Shown here piece by piece: positions 22,111-35,099 of a stretch of DNA of 64,000 nt. Position 1 is the stretch's first letter. Every line of letters starts with the position of its first letter. Under the pieces are notes generated by a model. The model searched no databases and was not told the origin of the DNA. It worked only from the letters and a program-made list of their open reading frames with translations. Made by a program: the position numbers and the translations under genes. Source of the DNA: Zygnema cylindricum (Eukaryota > Streptophyta > Zygnematophyceae > Zygnematales > Zygnemataceae); the NCBI GenBank assembly GCA_037447655.1, contig JBBHKE010001635.1, positions 26,102-90,101 on the forward strand, given 5' to 3'.

Positions 22111-25100
22111 TCAATAAACTGCTTCTTGAGGGAGATTGCAAAGAGATCGCATCGTATTGCTTGCCACATCCAAAAGTTGGAGATACTCGTCAGCTCTGTC
22201 CACCAGACACTGCAAGTTCCCTCCCCCCCCCAAAAAAACAAACGCTTTTTTCGTTATTAAATTACATCTCAGAAAAAGAGAAGTCAAATATACGTCTGTG
22301 GGAATTTCTATCGACTGTTGTCTCCTGTCAATCCAGGTGAGATAAACACGGGGTTGTGAGAATTCGGATTTTTTATAAGCTCAGAAAAGAGTTGGGATTT
22401 GAAACATTTGGCAGAGACAGATTATGAGCCGATAAACTAGACTGCAGGTGGACATACATTGTTTAAACGTTTTCTCATCGAAGAAAAAAAGAATTAATAA
22501 GAATTAGTAACCTCAGAATGTTCATTGGTTAAACAGAATTATCAAGTTTGACTGTAAAACATCAGTTTAAAGTTACCCACAAACAATTGTTACGAAATTA
22601 CTGACACTTGTAACATTAAAAATGATTTCTAAAACAGTGAGGCAAAGATTCCTGAAACACACCTAAGGAGAGAATAGAAAATAACGTCATAAAAAGAAAA
22701 AACTTTATCACAATACAGATTGTTATTGATACAAACTCAGGCACTTCTCTCATCATATACTCTTTTTCCTTAGTCATTTCTTCAACTCTCAAACCTATTT
22801 ACCTTATCAGACACAGCCATTCGTTCACAAATTCTCGACTTCTGTTCGTCTGTTATATCCTCAGCCACCACAATTAAATCATATAGCTGTAAAAAAAAAA
22901 AAGGAGGAAATAAATGGTGTATCAAAACTAACCGAACAAACATCACAAGTTGAAATATCTACGTTAGAGAGAGAAGTTTTGACCTAAAAAGCGGTTTAGT
23001 GAGAAAACCTTTCTTGTATAGAGCTTAGTCTCCTGAAACATACTGGAGACCAATTTTTTTTTCTATGTATCTTATCACAAATTGTTTTTGAAAAAAGCTT
23101 TTTAGGATTACTTTCAAATAAGCAGTAAACCCAGTGTCAATCCAAAGATTCATAAGAGAGGTATATAGACTAACTGAATATCCAAAGGAAAACTGGCTGG
23201 ATCCTCTAAGTGAGTTACATAAAGGTACATGCAAGAATCGTAATTAGAGTAAAGAGATATTTAGAATTGGATTGAAGAAAAAAAAAATTGGTACTTATGT
23301 CCAGGGACCAATAATACCGAGACCAAATTAAGTGTTATCAATACTACACTGCCCATTGTTATTAGGGTTCAGGATTTATCAGTGTTAATGAGAAATTAGT
23401 TTAGTGCAAGGAGACGTGTAACAATTCCCTTAAATAGTGTTGTTAACACTATTTTATGATTTTCGGCCAAAAAAAGTCGCGATCAAATTAGTGTTATTAA
23501 CTCTGATAACGGTGGGCAGTATGGTAGGGATTCCCCGTGTAGCAAATGGGAACCATATATGAGATAGATAACCGTTATGAGATAGATATGAGATATATGT
23601 TACCTGAGATAGAACCTGTGCCACAGGATAACCGTCAGCGATGACATCAGCAACAACAACCTGTGCCCTGTCAAAAGCTCCACTGTGACAAGCCTTCAAA
23701 AGACCCTCAATAACACTGTCGGGAATAACCTGTTCATAAACCCCACAAAAAAAAAAAAAAAAAGGCAAAAGAGACTTAGTCCCTCGAGATAAGATTTACT
23801 GGATGTCATTTGACTTCTAAACCGCTAAGCGTAAACATACAAAGCATAAGGATCTCTAATTGCAAATTACACTATCAGAGTTTGCCTTCGTTTTCTGGGT
23901 GATTAAGTAATTGCAAGTACGGTTTATTCATAAAATTGTACGATTACCCATAAAATGGGGGTAAATTTTAATAGTGTAATTCCCTTCTGAATGAGTTGAA
24001 CAGTTGGTTACTACACCTCACACCAGAATTGGTACGGACAGGCAAAAGGTACTCTTTTTATACTCTGTAAGCAAAACTCGCCGAATTTTCTTGTTGAAAG
24101 CACATGCGTACTAATAAGAAAATTTAAAAAGTTATTCTGAACTGTAAATGCTCGTAAACTATTTTCTTTATTTTTGGTTTCTTCAATTGGCTTATCACTT
24201 CCTGGAGAATGCTTATAAGTCACATCAAAACAGGAAAACATACAAAATACGAATAATTCAATTCCTCAAGTGGACAGTCATGCGTTTGAAAAGAACAAAC
24301 AACACGGAATAAACAGAAAAAAGAAGAAAGTTTCACAAAATGTAGTTAAGTAACGAGTAACAGGAAACAAAGTCCTGGGGAACAAAGAAGAAGTAATAAT
24401 AATACGTACCCCTGAAACGTAGACAATGTGATCAGTTTTAATATGTGATCCGTACAATCTTGCGGCGCTCTACAACAGTCCATGAGCATCAAGGAAAAAA
24501 ATGAAAAATGAGTCAGGAAAGAGAGAAAAGCAACCGGTAAAATGGGTAAATCGATAAATAGTCAACGAAATACAATACGTAAAGCTGTACAAAATGTGTA
24601 AAATATCAACATTGATCGAGAGAACAAGACCTCCAAAAATAACCGGCGGCAATAGTCTCTGCTTAAAACTCCGGACATGTACAGCTTTTACTTCGAATTT
24701 TTCAATACATTTTTACAGTTTACTACGGTCATACAGTTATACAGTTATACTATACCATTCATAACTGGTGTAGATTCTTCCCACAGAGTTAATTCAAACC
24801 AGTGTGTTTAACTTCTGAAAGTTTCAAAGAGCAGAAATCTCAAGAAGAGGTTTAATAACCACTTTTTTTAAACAAAAAATAACAACAAAACTGCTGTGTC
24901 ATATAGAGAAAAACTTTTTATGGGCTCAATCTGGAAAAAGATCGATCACAATTATCTCACCTGAAGACAAGTAATTGCTCGTCTTAAATCTCCCTCGGAT
25001 ATTTTACTTAACATACTCATAGCCTAAATCCCATAAACACCATGAATCCCAAAATCTCAAAAGAGTAAGTCATTCAGTTTCCAGCCAATGAATCAACTCC

Positions 25101-28100
25101 GGAAAATACATCCTTGCAAAATTTTGAGTGAGAAACAGATATTCCTCAATGCTCTAGAAAAGCAAAAAAAAAAAATTGCAGAAAAAATGAGTAATAATAA
25201 TATTGCTAATCCTACAAAAACAATACACATCCTTCTCCAGTTAACCAGGGCTCCGTATTATATGAAAAATGCCAAAACACATGAAAAAAGGTCTGAGATT
25301 TATCAGTATAGTGTCATAGACTCAGATCATAAATCTATAACATAGCGAAGGACTGAATCGTAGTATTAGAACAAAGCAAAACTTAATCCTAACCTTGAGC
25401 ATAAGCCATTCCCAAGTAAAAAAAAAAGAAAGAAAGAAAAAAAAACGAGTAAAGAAATCAATTTACCTCTGAATCTAGTGTAAGTCCTTCCTCCCGACAA
25501 ATGAATTCTATCCTATGTGCCATAATATCGTTCAAAAGAGGCTTAAACCTAAATTTGGCACAACGAGACGCTAAAGGTTCAATAATACTGCATCACCAAA
25601 AATAAGAAAACTGTATAAGTTCAAAATGTCTTTTCAGGCCAAGCCAAAATCATATCCTAGTCAAGCCAAAATCATATATAAATCGAGCCAAAATCATATA
25701 TAAATTGAGCCAAAATCATATCCTAAGTCGAGCCAAAATCATATCCTAAGTCGAGCCAAAATCATATCCTAAGTCGAGCCAAAATCATATCCTAAGTCGA
25801 GCCAAAATTGTTCCTTGGAAACACAGTTCATAAAAACACATTCGAAGCCCTAAAGAGCGTTTGGATTTCAAGATTCTAGTATATCTCGTTTCTATGTGCT
25901 TAGTTGACTTCTATTGTTTGTTTTTTTGAAAAAAGTAAAACCAATAAACTTCCAGAAAGTTTTTAAGAGAGAAAACCAACAACATCAAAATTCATTGCTA
26001 CAGGCAACAAACAAAACAAAAACAAACAAACAAAATACATCCAGATATATTCCACCAGCATCCGAACTCAACTTCAATGGGTCTCAAGTGGGAGAAGGAA
26101 GAACCAAAGAGAATAGGTAATGTGAGGATGAGAGATAAAAGAGGTAGAAGTCGAAACGTACCGGCTCACATAGTTGCAAATGAAGCAAAATCTAGTAACT
26201 TTTGAATGCGTTTCCATGGTCCGTCGTAGAGCATTCTGTGAAAACCAAAAGAGGAGACATTGCCAAGTTTCAAACTTCATGTCAGAAGGTACAAATGAAA
26301 GACTCTCTCTCTCCTCTCCCTCTCCCTCTCCCTCCCCGCCTCTCCATCTCCCTTCCCCGCTCTCCCCCTCTCCCTCCCTCCCCCTCGCCTCCCTCCCCTC
26401 CCTCCCTCCCCCCCTCCCTCCCTCTCTCCCTCTCTCTCTCCCTCCCTCCCTTTCTCCCGCCCTCTTTCCCTCCCTCTCTCCCTCCCTCTCTCCCTCCTCT
26501 CTCCCTCCCTCTCTCCCTCCCTCCCTCCTATCCCCTCTCCCTCCCTCTCTCCCTCCCTCCCTCCCTCTCTCCCTCCCTCTCTCCCTCCCCCCCCTCCCCT
26601 TCTCTATCCCTCCCTCTCTCCCTCCCTCCCCCCCCTCCCTCTCCCGCTCTCCCTCCCCCCCCTCTCCCCCTATCCCCCTATCCCCCTCTCCCTCCCCCCC
26701 TCCCTCCCTCTCCCCCTCCCCCCCCCTCCCTCCCTCTCCCCCTCCCTCCCCCTCCCTCTATCCCTCCCCCCCTCTCCCCCTATCCCCCTCTCCCCCTCCC
26801 CCCCTCTCCCTCCCCCTCCCTCCCTCTCTCCCTCCCTCCCCCTCCCTCTCTCCCCCCCTCTCTCTCCCCCCCTTCCCCCTCTCTCCCCCCCTCTCCCTCC
26901 CTCTCCCTCCCTCTCCCTCCCTCATTTCTCTCTCCATTCAACTCCCTCCCTCTCCCTCCCTCCCTCCCTCTCCCTCCCTCTCCATCCATCTCTCTCTCAC
27001 TCTTTTATTTTTTTCCAAAGACAATAATCCAAAGAATAAGCAAGATAAGACGTCACAAACAGGCAAAACTCCATAACAAAAGAAAATTATTAAATATAAA
27101 AAGACCACCGAAAAGGAAGAAAACCAAATAAAACAACAAAACAAAAAACCTTTCAAGTAAGACACCACCAGTAGACAGCATATGAATGGGAGCAATGACA
27201 TATTACTTTCCTTCAAACCATTATATCATAAATTACATAAATTTTAAATAAATAAACTAATTACATAAATAACATGATGCAGATTGGTTGTTTTTTGGCT
27301 ACGGAGAAAAGTCCACATTCTAAACTGATGACCCAAAAAAAAAACGAAAAATATGTCAAAGTATCCATTATGTAAAAAGAAAAGAAAATAAAAGTTTACA
27401 GCAGCTTACTATTTATGCAAAACTTAATAAAGCAAAAAAAAGATGCAACATCATATTCTTTATAAAAAACAATAAAAATAGCAAATTTAGTATCATAAGA
27501 ATGGGTAAGGCAAAACCTGTGCATCTTCGGTCATTGAATCGGCTTCATCCAGAATGATTATTTTGAAGGGAGGAGAAGGGTAGCCTCTGCATTTCAGCAA
27601 ATTAAAGTTTATTCAATTGACGTATAGTTTTTTCTTTTTTAGATTTCGTTTAGCTTTCGTTTTGCTCTTTGTATAACTTTTGTTTGTGTAGTTTCACTTT
27701 TTTTTTTTTTTTTGCGCTTTCGTATAAGAAACAAAAAAACCCCTTCATCATTAATTCACTTCTACTGCGACCTCAATCCAGAAGACGATTTCTTTTCAGC
27801 TTCATTCGTTTGTCTAGGAAACAAAGCTTCCTTTTTAAATTTTTACTAATGTTCCTCATTTCGAAGCTCATCTCTGGAACAAACGGTATTCCTTTTCCAG
27901 CGAGAATGACTTTTTTCGTGAATGTTAAAACTGTTTGTGAATAAAATGTAAAAATACTTTAACAATATCTTTTGAAAATAGATTCTAAGCTGGTGTACAT
28001 TTAAATTGTCACCAATTTTCTTTAGCAACAACCTCAAAAAACAGTAATAATGCCCCAAAAAAGCTTCATATCAGAAAGCCTATGTCAAAAAGTAATATAT

Positions 28101-28276
28101 ACATTCTGCCTAGCTGTCACGTAACAAATTAACATATAACAAATCAAATTATTCGTTATATCCTTTTCCAAAGTTTCCCCAAAGTCGAAAAGGTTTTTTA
28201 AGGCACTAATGATCTTAGGCAGCAGCGAAAAAAAAAACAAAAAAACAACAAAAAAAAAAACCATAAAAAAAAAAAA

Positions 28277-28348
<72 letters not shown>

Positions 28349-31300
28349 CCAAGAAAAAACTAAAAAACAAAAAAAAGAACAAAACTCACATGGCTCCAGC
28401 TCCAACAGCCACTCCCGCAAAGTCTTTAATTTTCGTTCGAACCACATTAATTCCTCGATCATCACTAGCATTGAGCTCCAACACTCTGGTCTTATAAAGC
28501 TCCGGTCTGTGGAAGGCAAGGCCCACTACTACCAAAAAATAAGCAAATTAGATGTGTGGAAAAAGTAGGACAACTATACCGCTCATCGTTATTAGTGTTA
28601 AGGTTATTTTCGCCACTTAAAACATATTTTATCCATGCACACTTGTCGGATTGTCAATCGGAGACCGCCAATAGGAACGTGAAAATCTTGCCTTCCAATA
28701 GTAACTCTCGGATTGACAATCCGATAAGTGTGCACAAAGAAAAGATGTTTTTTATTGGGGAAAAAAACTTTCACACTAATGACGATGAGTGGTGTAGCTT
28801 TAGAAAGTCATGTTGACTGTGTATAGCATGATAAGGCTTGAGATTATATATGTAAAAGTGTATTTTATGTTTCAACTACGCCCATTCTAGGATTCTATTG
28901 AATTACAGAAGAAAAAGATGATTTGAACAATTATAGAGGAAGCTACACTACTGTGTTGTAATTTTGTGTTGTTCTTCTTTGTTGTTTCTCTGTATTAACA
29001 AATAACATAAAGATAAAGCTGATATTAGAATAGTTGAGAAGTACGATTTCAAAGATAAATGAAAAAGGGAAAAGGGAAAAAAAGGGAAGAAGGATTGTGG
29101 TTTGCTACCCAAACAGTTGACGTGCAATGGCAAGAGCTGTCGAGGTCTTTCCCGTTCCAGGTGGACCATAAAAGAGAAGATGGGGAAGCTGCATAAGAAT
29201 TCTTGCAAAATGAGCAATTATGAAAATAAATAAACAGATACAAAAGAAACAAATAAATACAAAAGAAACATGCGAGTGAGAAGAGACAGTAAAGGAGATT
29301 AGGCACAGAAGTCAACTACAGGAAACAGCAGTCAGATGGTTGCTAAATCTAACAGCTTCCGCCTAACAGAAAAATTTTGGACAGAAAAGACAGTTTTGAA
29401 AAAGTGTGTCATCGGGAGTTTGCCTGGTCAAGTAGCAACGGTTAGCAAACATAACAACAGGGACGTCCTCACTGAAAAAATTTGGACAAGTTTTGGTTAT
29501 CTTTTGGTCATGTTACCTGACATTTGACCAAAATATTGGCTAACATGACCAAACGATGACCAAATCATGACCACTGAAAGTGGGAATGCCCTAATGACTA
29601 GCAATTGCCAAGATGGTAAAAAGGGATATATGTCATGTGAAACAGGAAAAAGGACTGCAGTTACCTATAAATTTTTTAAATTCCCAGCATAAATTGCAGG
29701 ACAAAATAAGAAAACAAATTTCTCTGTCGGGAAAAATAATTCATAAAAACTGAAAAGAAAATGGACCCACAAGTGGAAAACCATGTGAAAGAACTGGTGG
29801 AAACCTAATATTTCCTTTGGTTCTCTTAAGGAAGAGAGAGGAAGAGGGAAAAAGAAGAAAAGAGAGAGGTACAGAGGAACGAGAGTGAGGAGAGGGGAGG
29901 AGAAGGAAAGAGAGGGAAAGAGAGAGGAGAAGAGAGTTGAAGAGGGGTTCAATTACGAATGCTACAGATCAATGTATGCAAGCTATCAGTGTAAAGGAAG
30001 TATTAGTGTAAAAGAATATAAGTGTAACGGAATTATTAGCATACAGAAATTATTAGAGTAAAAAATATTAGTGTAAATGGGGAAACAGAATGCATATTAC
30101 TAATTTAGTGCAAGGAGACATGGCAAATTTTAGTCCACGCCCTTTTCAACACTATTTTCTAATTTTTGGCCAAAAGAGGTTGAGACCAAATTGGTAATAT
30201 CAACACTATAAGCGATGAACAGAGTAGCTCTGAGCTCTGAAACTTACAAAAGGTCAACTGAGAAACATTGCTTCAAAGTGACATAGCTTTCACCAAGCAA
30301 TTGAAATGATTTACGTCTTGAGGAACTTCTAATAAACACTGATCTTGTTATTTTACGAAAATTTTAAAACCACCATTCTAATACTCAAAAGCTCTAAATT
30401 GATCTAACTTTCTATGCACCTAACATCATAACAACGTCAACCCACTCAAAATGACAGATTTAAACAAACTAATACTTGCAATTCCTTTTACCAGAAAGAC
30501 ATACTTAAAAAGGCATCCTTAACATGTATGTGTCATTAATGATGGAACACCAAACATCTTGCAAATCGACCAGCTGAAAGCTACACAAAAAAAAAAAAAA
30601 AAATAGAAATTCAAATGAAATATTAAGAAAATAAAGGAGGTAAGCACTCACATTGCCTGTCTCAAGCGTATTTGTAAGTGTCCGTACGACCTCCTCCTGG
30701 TAAGCCACATCAGCTACCTGCCTTGGTCGGCTGGAAGCGCAAAACAATGTCAAAAAAGAACCATGTTAAAAAATGTACGGCTCCAAAGGCTTACATTCCG
30801 TACAATAATCAGACAAACAACAAACAAACAAACAAATAATAAAAGAAATGCTACCTGCAAATAAACAGATAAAGAGACAAACAAAAGTTTAACAAAAGGA
30901 AAAGCAATTCAACAAGAAATAGTCCATCCACAAATAAAAGCAAACAAACATTTAAAAAGGCAATGGATAATCAGTTTCCAAAGTACTTCATCCAGGCAGC
31001 AATTTGATCAGCCAAATAGTGTCTAGTTTACTCAAAGTATAATTTCGCATAATTTACGAGACAACAATATGAATTAAAACATTCCTAGCAATCGTTCACT
31101 AGTAAAGTAAAAAATAGGCCAAAAAACTTTAGCCTCCTGTAAAAAGGAAAAGAACACCTTTGGCAAAAGAAAAGAAACAGAAAAGCTTCAAATTTGAAAA
31201 GAAATACAAATATCACTTGATCTGTCAATCACACATGTCATTTTACAAATTCAAAAATAGACATTTATAATAGTACGTAAAAATAACATCAAAAAAAAAC

Positions 31301-31386
31301 TTTAAAAAAAAGTAACAATCAAAAATGAAGTCTCACTATTTCTCCACCCATGGCTGTGAAATCTTTGCAGTAGTAACTGGAGCCAT
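22111..31386 (-). CDS. RFC4: Replication factor C small subunit 4 (clamp loader), 12 exons, complete
   Basis: AAA+ ATPase subunit of the RFC clamp loader, which opens and loads PCNA onto primer-template DNA in the nucleus. Exons on the minus strand: 31337-31386, 30652-30730, 29109-29188, 28390-28506, 27517-27586, 26162-26235, 25467-25587, 24961-25023, 24410-24469, 23604-23729, 22803-22886 and 22111-22209. Every junction is GT-AG and keeps frame, giving 340 residues, the usual length for plant RFC4. Landmarks: [16 protein letters not shown] near the start, Walker [24 protein letters not shown], Walker [27 protein letters not shown], the SRC motif in [15 protein letters not shown] and a C-terminal collar domain ending [11 protein letters not shown]. 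Human and Arabidopsis RFC4 are the nearest relatives from memory. The introns host several MITEs, a 700-bp CT tract and a 23-bp minisatellite. Decayed copies of the last two exons lie at 3.3-4.0 kb. Confidence 0.95.
23347..23520. mobile_element. MITE, TA-flanked, subfamily A, in RFC4 intron
   Basis: Starts CACTGCCCATTGTTATTAG and ends AACGGTGGGCAGT. The interior matches subfamily A (GTGCAAGGAGACGTG). It lies about 85 bp from the RFC4 exon at 23604. Confidence 0.7.
25640..25808 (+). repeat. Minisatellite, 23-bp unit, in RFC4 intron
   Basis: About seven units of GCCAAAATCATATCCTAAGT plus CGA lie between RFC4 exons 6 and 7. Confidence 0.85.
26300..26998 (+). repeat. CT-rich homopyrimidine tract in RFC4 intron 5
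   Basis: About 700 bp of CCCTCTCC/CTCCCTCC. It is a GA tract in the transcript sense. It keeps all frames open, which produces two spurious 300-residue Ser/Pro/Leu frames. Confidence 0.9.
28228..28345 (+). repeat. Poly(A)-rich stretch in RFC4 intron 4
   Basis: Over 110 bp almost entirely A on the + strand, i.e. a T-rich run just downstream of the exon 4 donor on the transcript. I see no retroposon body attached. Confidence 0.7.
28580..28794. mobile_element. MITE, TA-flanked, subfamily B, in RFC4 intron 3
   Basis: About 215-bp near-palindrome starting CCGCTCATCGTTATTAGTG and ending ACTAATGACGATGAGTGGTG. It has internal inverted motifs CACACTTGTCGGATTGTC and GACAATCCGATAAGTGTG. The same design occurs at 34.9, 39.9 and 54.7 kb. 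Confidence 0.8.
29820..29945 (+). repeat. GA-rich tract in RFC4 intron 2
   Basis: About 125 bp of GAGAGGAAGA repeat. Non-coding. Confidence 0.7.
30040..30230. mobile_element. Degenerate MITE, subfamily A, in RFC4 intron 2
   Basis: Contains AGTGCAAGGAGACATGGCA and AACACTATTTTCTAATTTTTG of subfamily A and an end-like ATAAGCGATGAACAGAGTA. The left end is not clear. Confidence 0.45.
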
Positions 31387-31455
31387 ATTTTTGAAAAAAT
31401 GCACCAAAATTTGCACCAAAAGTTGCACCAAAATTTGAACCAAAAGTTGCACCAC
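31387..31455 (+). repeat. GCACCAAAA repeat immediately upstream of RFC4
   Basis: Four to five imperfect ~12-bp units (GCACCAAAATTT / GCACCAAAAGTT) sit in the 5' leader or proximal promoter of RFC4, within 70 bp of the ATG. Confidence 0.65.
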
Positions 31456-32998
31456 AATTCCGGGAGCACTTCAAGTCTTTAACAATCAAATATCATAACG
31501 TTTTGATTCAAAACCGTTGAAAGTAACTAAACAAGGAAACCTGGTACAGATTCAGTTGCATTCAAAAATCCACGCTAAACGTCACTAGTTCAGTTTAACA
31601 CGCGTAAGTTACTGTGCATGTGACTCCCCTCGGGGTTTAGAATTGTTAACTGAGAGCTGAGTACTGAAGCGTACAAAGTATCAAACGAGTTTATGGTATG
31701 AAACTAATGAAATAAATAGACGTCCAAGATCGAACATTCTGAAGCGTATCAAAATCGGACCGTGAATTTATTGAGAGCTTTATCTCGTGCGAAAGACAGC
31801 TGCTATTTTATTGACAGCTGCTATTTTGTAAACGTCATAAAATATCGCGAGTTTTGTAGTCGTCGAAAATCGTCACAAATTACACACCATGTCTACATCC
31901 GTCACAATTTAAAGTAACGACTTCATAGCGTTACAATTGAACACTTTGAAAGTAGTATGTAAAATATTCGTTGATAAACAAAGTAACAAGACTAAGTTTT
32001 GGTTACATGGGAACATGCCATTCGCCCTTTGGTAATACATGGTCGGCCCGATTTTCCATGTAACAATATCGTCCGAGATCGCAGAAATTGAACATTAACT
32101 TCCAACCATATTTATGAATTTTGACAAAAATCAATGTTTCAGAGCAGTTGGAATTTTTTTTATCATTTTCGCCTTGGTTTATTTATCTTCAAATCCTGGT
32201 TTTAACACATAAATCACTAAAGTCTTCCGACTCCACCTCGAGGTAGTCAACTGAAATCCAAATCGACCATCATTTTTTGTATGTAAGGTTCTCGGCGACT
32301 AATGTACACGTGATGATTTTTTTTTAACATACTTGGGAATGTGGTCATTTGAAAATGATTAACCCTAGCCAAAAATTGTGTTTTAGCAACTGGGTAGAGT
32401 GTTGATAAGATTGCAGCCTCACTTATATGAAAGTTACCTTAAAAAGCAAATGATTTCATTGAAATGAAATCTTAGGACATTAGCTCACCTCATAACATTA
32501 TACACAAAAAATAAAATTGCATAACTAAGTTTTAAATAATGTTGAAGTTTACTTTCATTTGTGTAATTAGTGAAACCTTCTTTGCTAATTTATTTTAGTG
32601 TGTATTATATTTTTAGTATAGTAATATCGTTCACGTCCCTTTACGTCGGTTTGTGTAGCTTTGTTACTGTACAAATACCCTTACCACTCTAAGGAATCAC
32701 TTTGAAATCACTGTACTTATTTTGTCTTGTAGCTTAGTGGAACATTGTTTTCGTCGATTTCATCCGTCGCACCCATTCACACCTTCAGTAAAGTGTTTCT
32801 TCACAAAATTTATTGTAGATTCGTGTTTCTTTCATTGCAAATTCCATGAATGTAAAATTATATTTTGTCTTATCTATGCCGTCAACTGACTTTGTCATTG
32901 GCCCTCACTAGTTCGACCTTTTTGTTTTTTGCGGTTTCGGTTATTTTGTGGACGTTGTGTAACCGGTCCACTCTATATTTAAAGCTAGACGTAGGGTC
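31456..32998. other. Upstream region of RFC4, no gene seen
   Basis: About 1.5 kb of AT-rich DNA with no recognised coding region. It would contain the RFC4 promoter; I cannot point to a convincing core element. Confidence 0.5.
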
Positions 32999-33459
32999 CA
33001 TAGTTTTAAAGTAGGTGAAAGTAGGCCCATACAATATGCCTATTGTACGCAAAACATACAATATGACCTTAAGACTCTATATTTAACTGGTCACAAAATG
33101 AAAAAAAGATAGTAACAGGGTTGAGTTGCACATCGATCGATAGAGAATTAAAAGTCATGTCTAAATTTTGTAAAACATTTGGACAAAAAAATATTTTTCT
33201 GTGAGTTTTGAGGTGTTTTTTTATTTAAAACGTCAAATTTTGAATGATCGGACGGACGCTGATCAAAGTAACGATCTAAGAAGATCACATGAAAAGCCCA
33301 TAACACAACTTACGATAGGACTATCGTCAGATTTGGACGATCGGATGGTCGCTGATCAAAGTACCGATATAAGAAGGTCACATGGAAAGCCCATAACACA
33401 ACTTACGCTAAAGGCAAACTACAAAATGCCTACGATAAAACGCCTACTTTTGAACTATG
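32999..33459. mobile_element. hAT-like element, family 1
   Basis: 461 bp with ends CATAGTTTTAAAGTAGGTG and CCTACTTTTGAACTATG, flanked by the exact 8-bp duplication GTAGGGTC. It shares GATCGGACGG and AAGAAGATCACATG with the other family 1 copies. Confidence 0.85.
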
Positions 33460-33824
33460 GTAGGGTCAAAGTTCCATCATACTAAATTTGGACGTTGTTT
33501 AATGTTTACATAATTTTGTATTTCATCGTACCATGCTGTACGTTTTTCCATATTTTTTATGTAAAAACAACATTACATAAGATTATAAATTATTATGCAC
33601 GAGTAGGGGGGGAAACATTGACCGTTGAATTATGTTTCGGTCTTCAGCCGCGACGCAATCTTTCCATCCGTCATATTTCCATCCGTCTCTACGATAGGGT
33701 ACTCTCTGAACGTATAAAATCACGACAATAGGATGATAAAGATTCGTGCGAAGATGGACTACCGCAAAAAAAATCTCACACGTCGCAAAGTCTTTTGACA
33801 AGGTGGACACGAATCCACCAGAGT
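33460..33824. other. Spacer between two hAT-like elements
   Basis: 365 bp with short chance frames only. No recognised feature. Confidence 0.5.
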
Positions 33825-34800
33825 CATAGTTCAAAAGTAGGTGACCGTACGCCCATACAATATGCCTATTGTACGCAAAACATACAATATGCCCTCAAGA
33901 CCCATATTGTATTGGCCGCAAAATGAAATAAAATAGGAACAGGGTTGGGTTGCACATCGATCGAAAGAGAATTAAACGACATGTCTAAATTAAAAAAAAA
34001 AATCGGACAAAAAGAAATATTTATGTGAGTTTTGAGGGACTTTTTATTTAAAGCGTCAGATTTGTACGATCGGACGGTCGTTGATCAAAGTAGACGATTT
34101 AAGAAGATCACATGAAAAGCCCATAACACAACTTACGAAAGGACAATCTGTCATATTAGCGTCTGCAATTTGGAGGGCCACACTAAACAAAGCCTCAAAT
34201 TCACCAACCAGGCAGTATGGGACGATAAAAAAAAAAATACCACACTGCCAAAAAAATTACCAAAACCTACGGACCAACCCCGTTGGTGTTCACACAGTCG
34301 AAATGCGGCTGTAAGACGAATATGTGTGAACGTGATTTTTTACGACATGGTGTTTTTCCCTTTTTAGAACGCACATTCTCATGCGTCCGCTGTTACTAAA
34401 TCTTATTTATTGTACTTTTTAACTTAAAAAGGTACATTTATGTACGGTCTGACACTGACCGTACACCACTCTATTTAAGAGACAACGTACTTTCATTTTT
34501 TACAGTACTTGGAAAATAGCCCTAATTAGAGCAAAGAAAAATATAGAATAAACTACGCTATTTGAGAATTTTCCCGGTTTTTTTTTTTCCCGGTTTTTTT
34601 TCCCACGGAATGTCATCCTACGCCGTGTCAGTTCGCTAAAAAATTCCGTCCGGCGGCGTGCACTGTACTTTGATCTTACGTCAGATTCGGACGTTCGTAC
34701 AGGAGTGTGCGCGACGCACACACATACAGTATGCCTACGTTGCGCGAGTTTTGTGCGCCTACCAAAGGCCTACCATAAAAAAACCTACTTTTGAACTATG
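33825..34800. mobile_element. hAT-like element, family 1 (longest copy)
   Basis: 976 bp with ends CATAGTTCAAAAGTAGGTG and CCTACTTTTGAACTATG, flanked by the exact 8-bp duplication ACCAGAGT. Its right 600 bp closely match the copy at 6176-6963, including GCGACGCACACACATACAG. No transposase frame. Confidence 0.88.
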
Positions 34801-34881
34801 ACCAGAGTCCATAAAAAGTCTTTGCCGAGTCACGCTCCTTGTCTTCCCTTCAACTTGGTAATTTTCGCGCTTTCTATTGTA

Positions 34882-35099
34882 CACCGGGTATCGCTATCAG
34901 TGTTAATACTTTTTTCGCCACTTAAAAAATCATTTCTCCGTACACACTTGTCCTATTTTCATAAAAAATACCACCGATGGGAAGGTAAGAATCTTGTCTT
35001 TCAATCGCAACCATTAGATCTATCATCCGACAAGCATGTACATAGAAAATATGTTTTAAGTGGCATAACAAAAATCAGCACTAATAGCGATACGCGGTG
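34882..35099. mobile_element. MITE, TA-flanked, subfamily B
   Basis: Starts CACCGGGTATCGCTATCAG and ends AATAGCGATACGCGGTG. The internal arms TCGCCACTTAAAAAATC and ATGTTTTAAGTGGC are inverted. Confidence 0.75.

Noticed and set aside
25640-25808. Regular 23-bp repeat that could suggest a CRISPR-like array
   Set aside because: The units are directly adjacent without unique spacers and lie in a eukaryotic intron. It is a minisatellite.
26174-27131. Two overlapping ~300-codon Ser/Pro/Leu frames
   Set aside because: Same cause: a CT tract in an RFC4 intron. The first codons overlap the antisense of an RFC4 exon.
28228-28345. Poly(A) stretch as a possible retroposon tail or gene 3' end
   Set aside because: No retroposon body, target duplication or gene ends here. 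It lies in an RFC4 intron beside the exon 4 donor.
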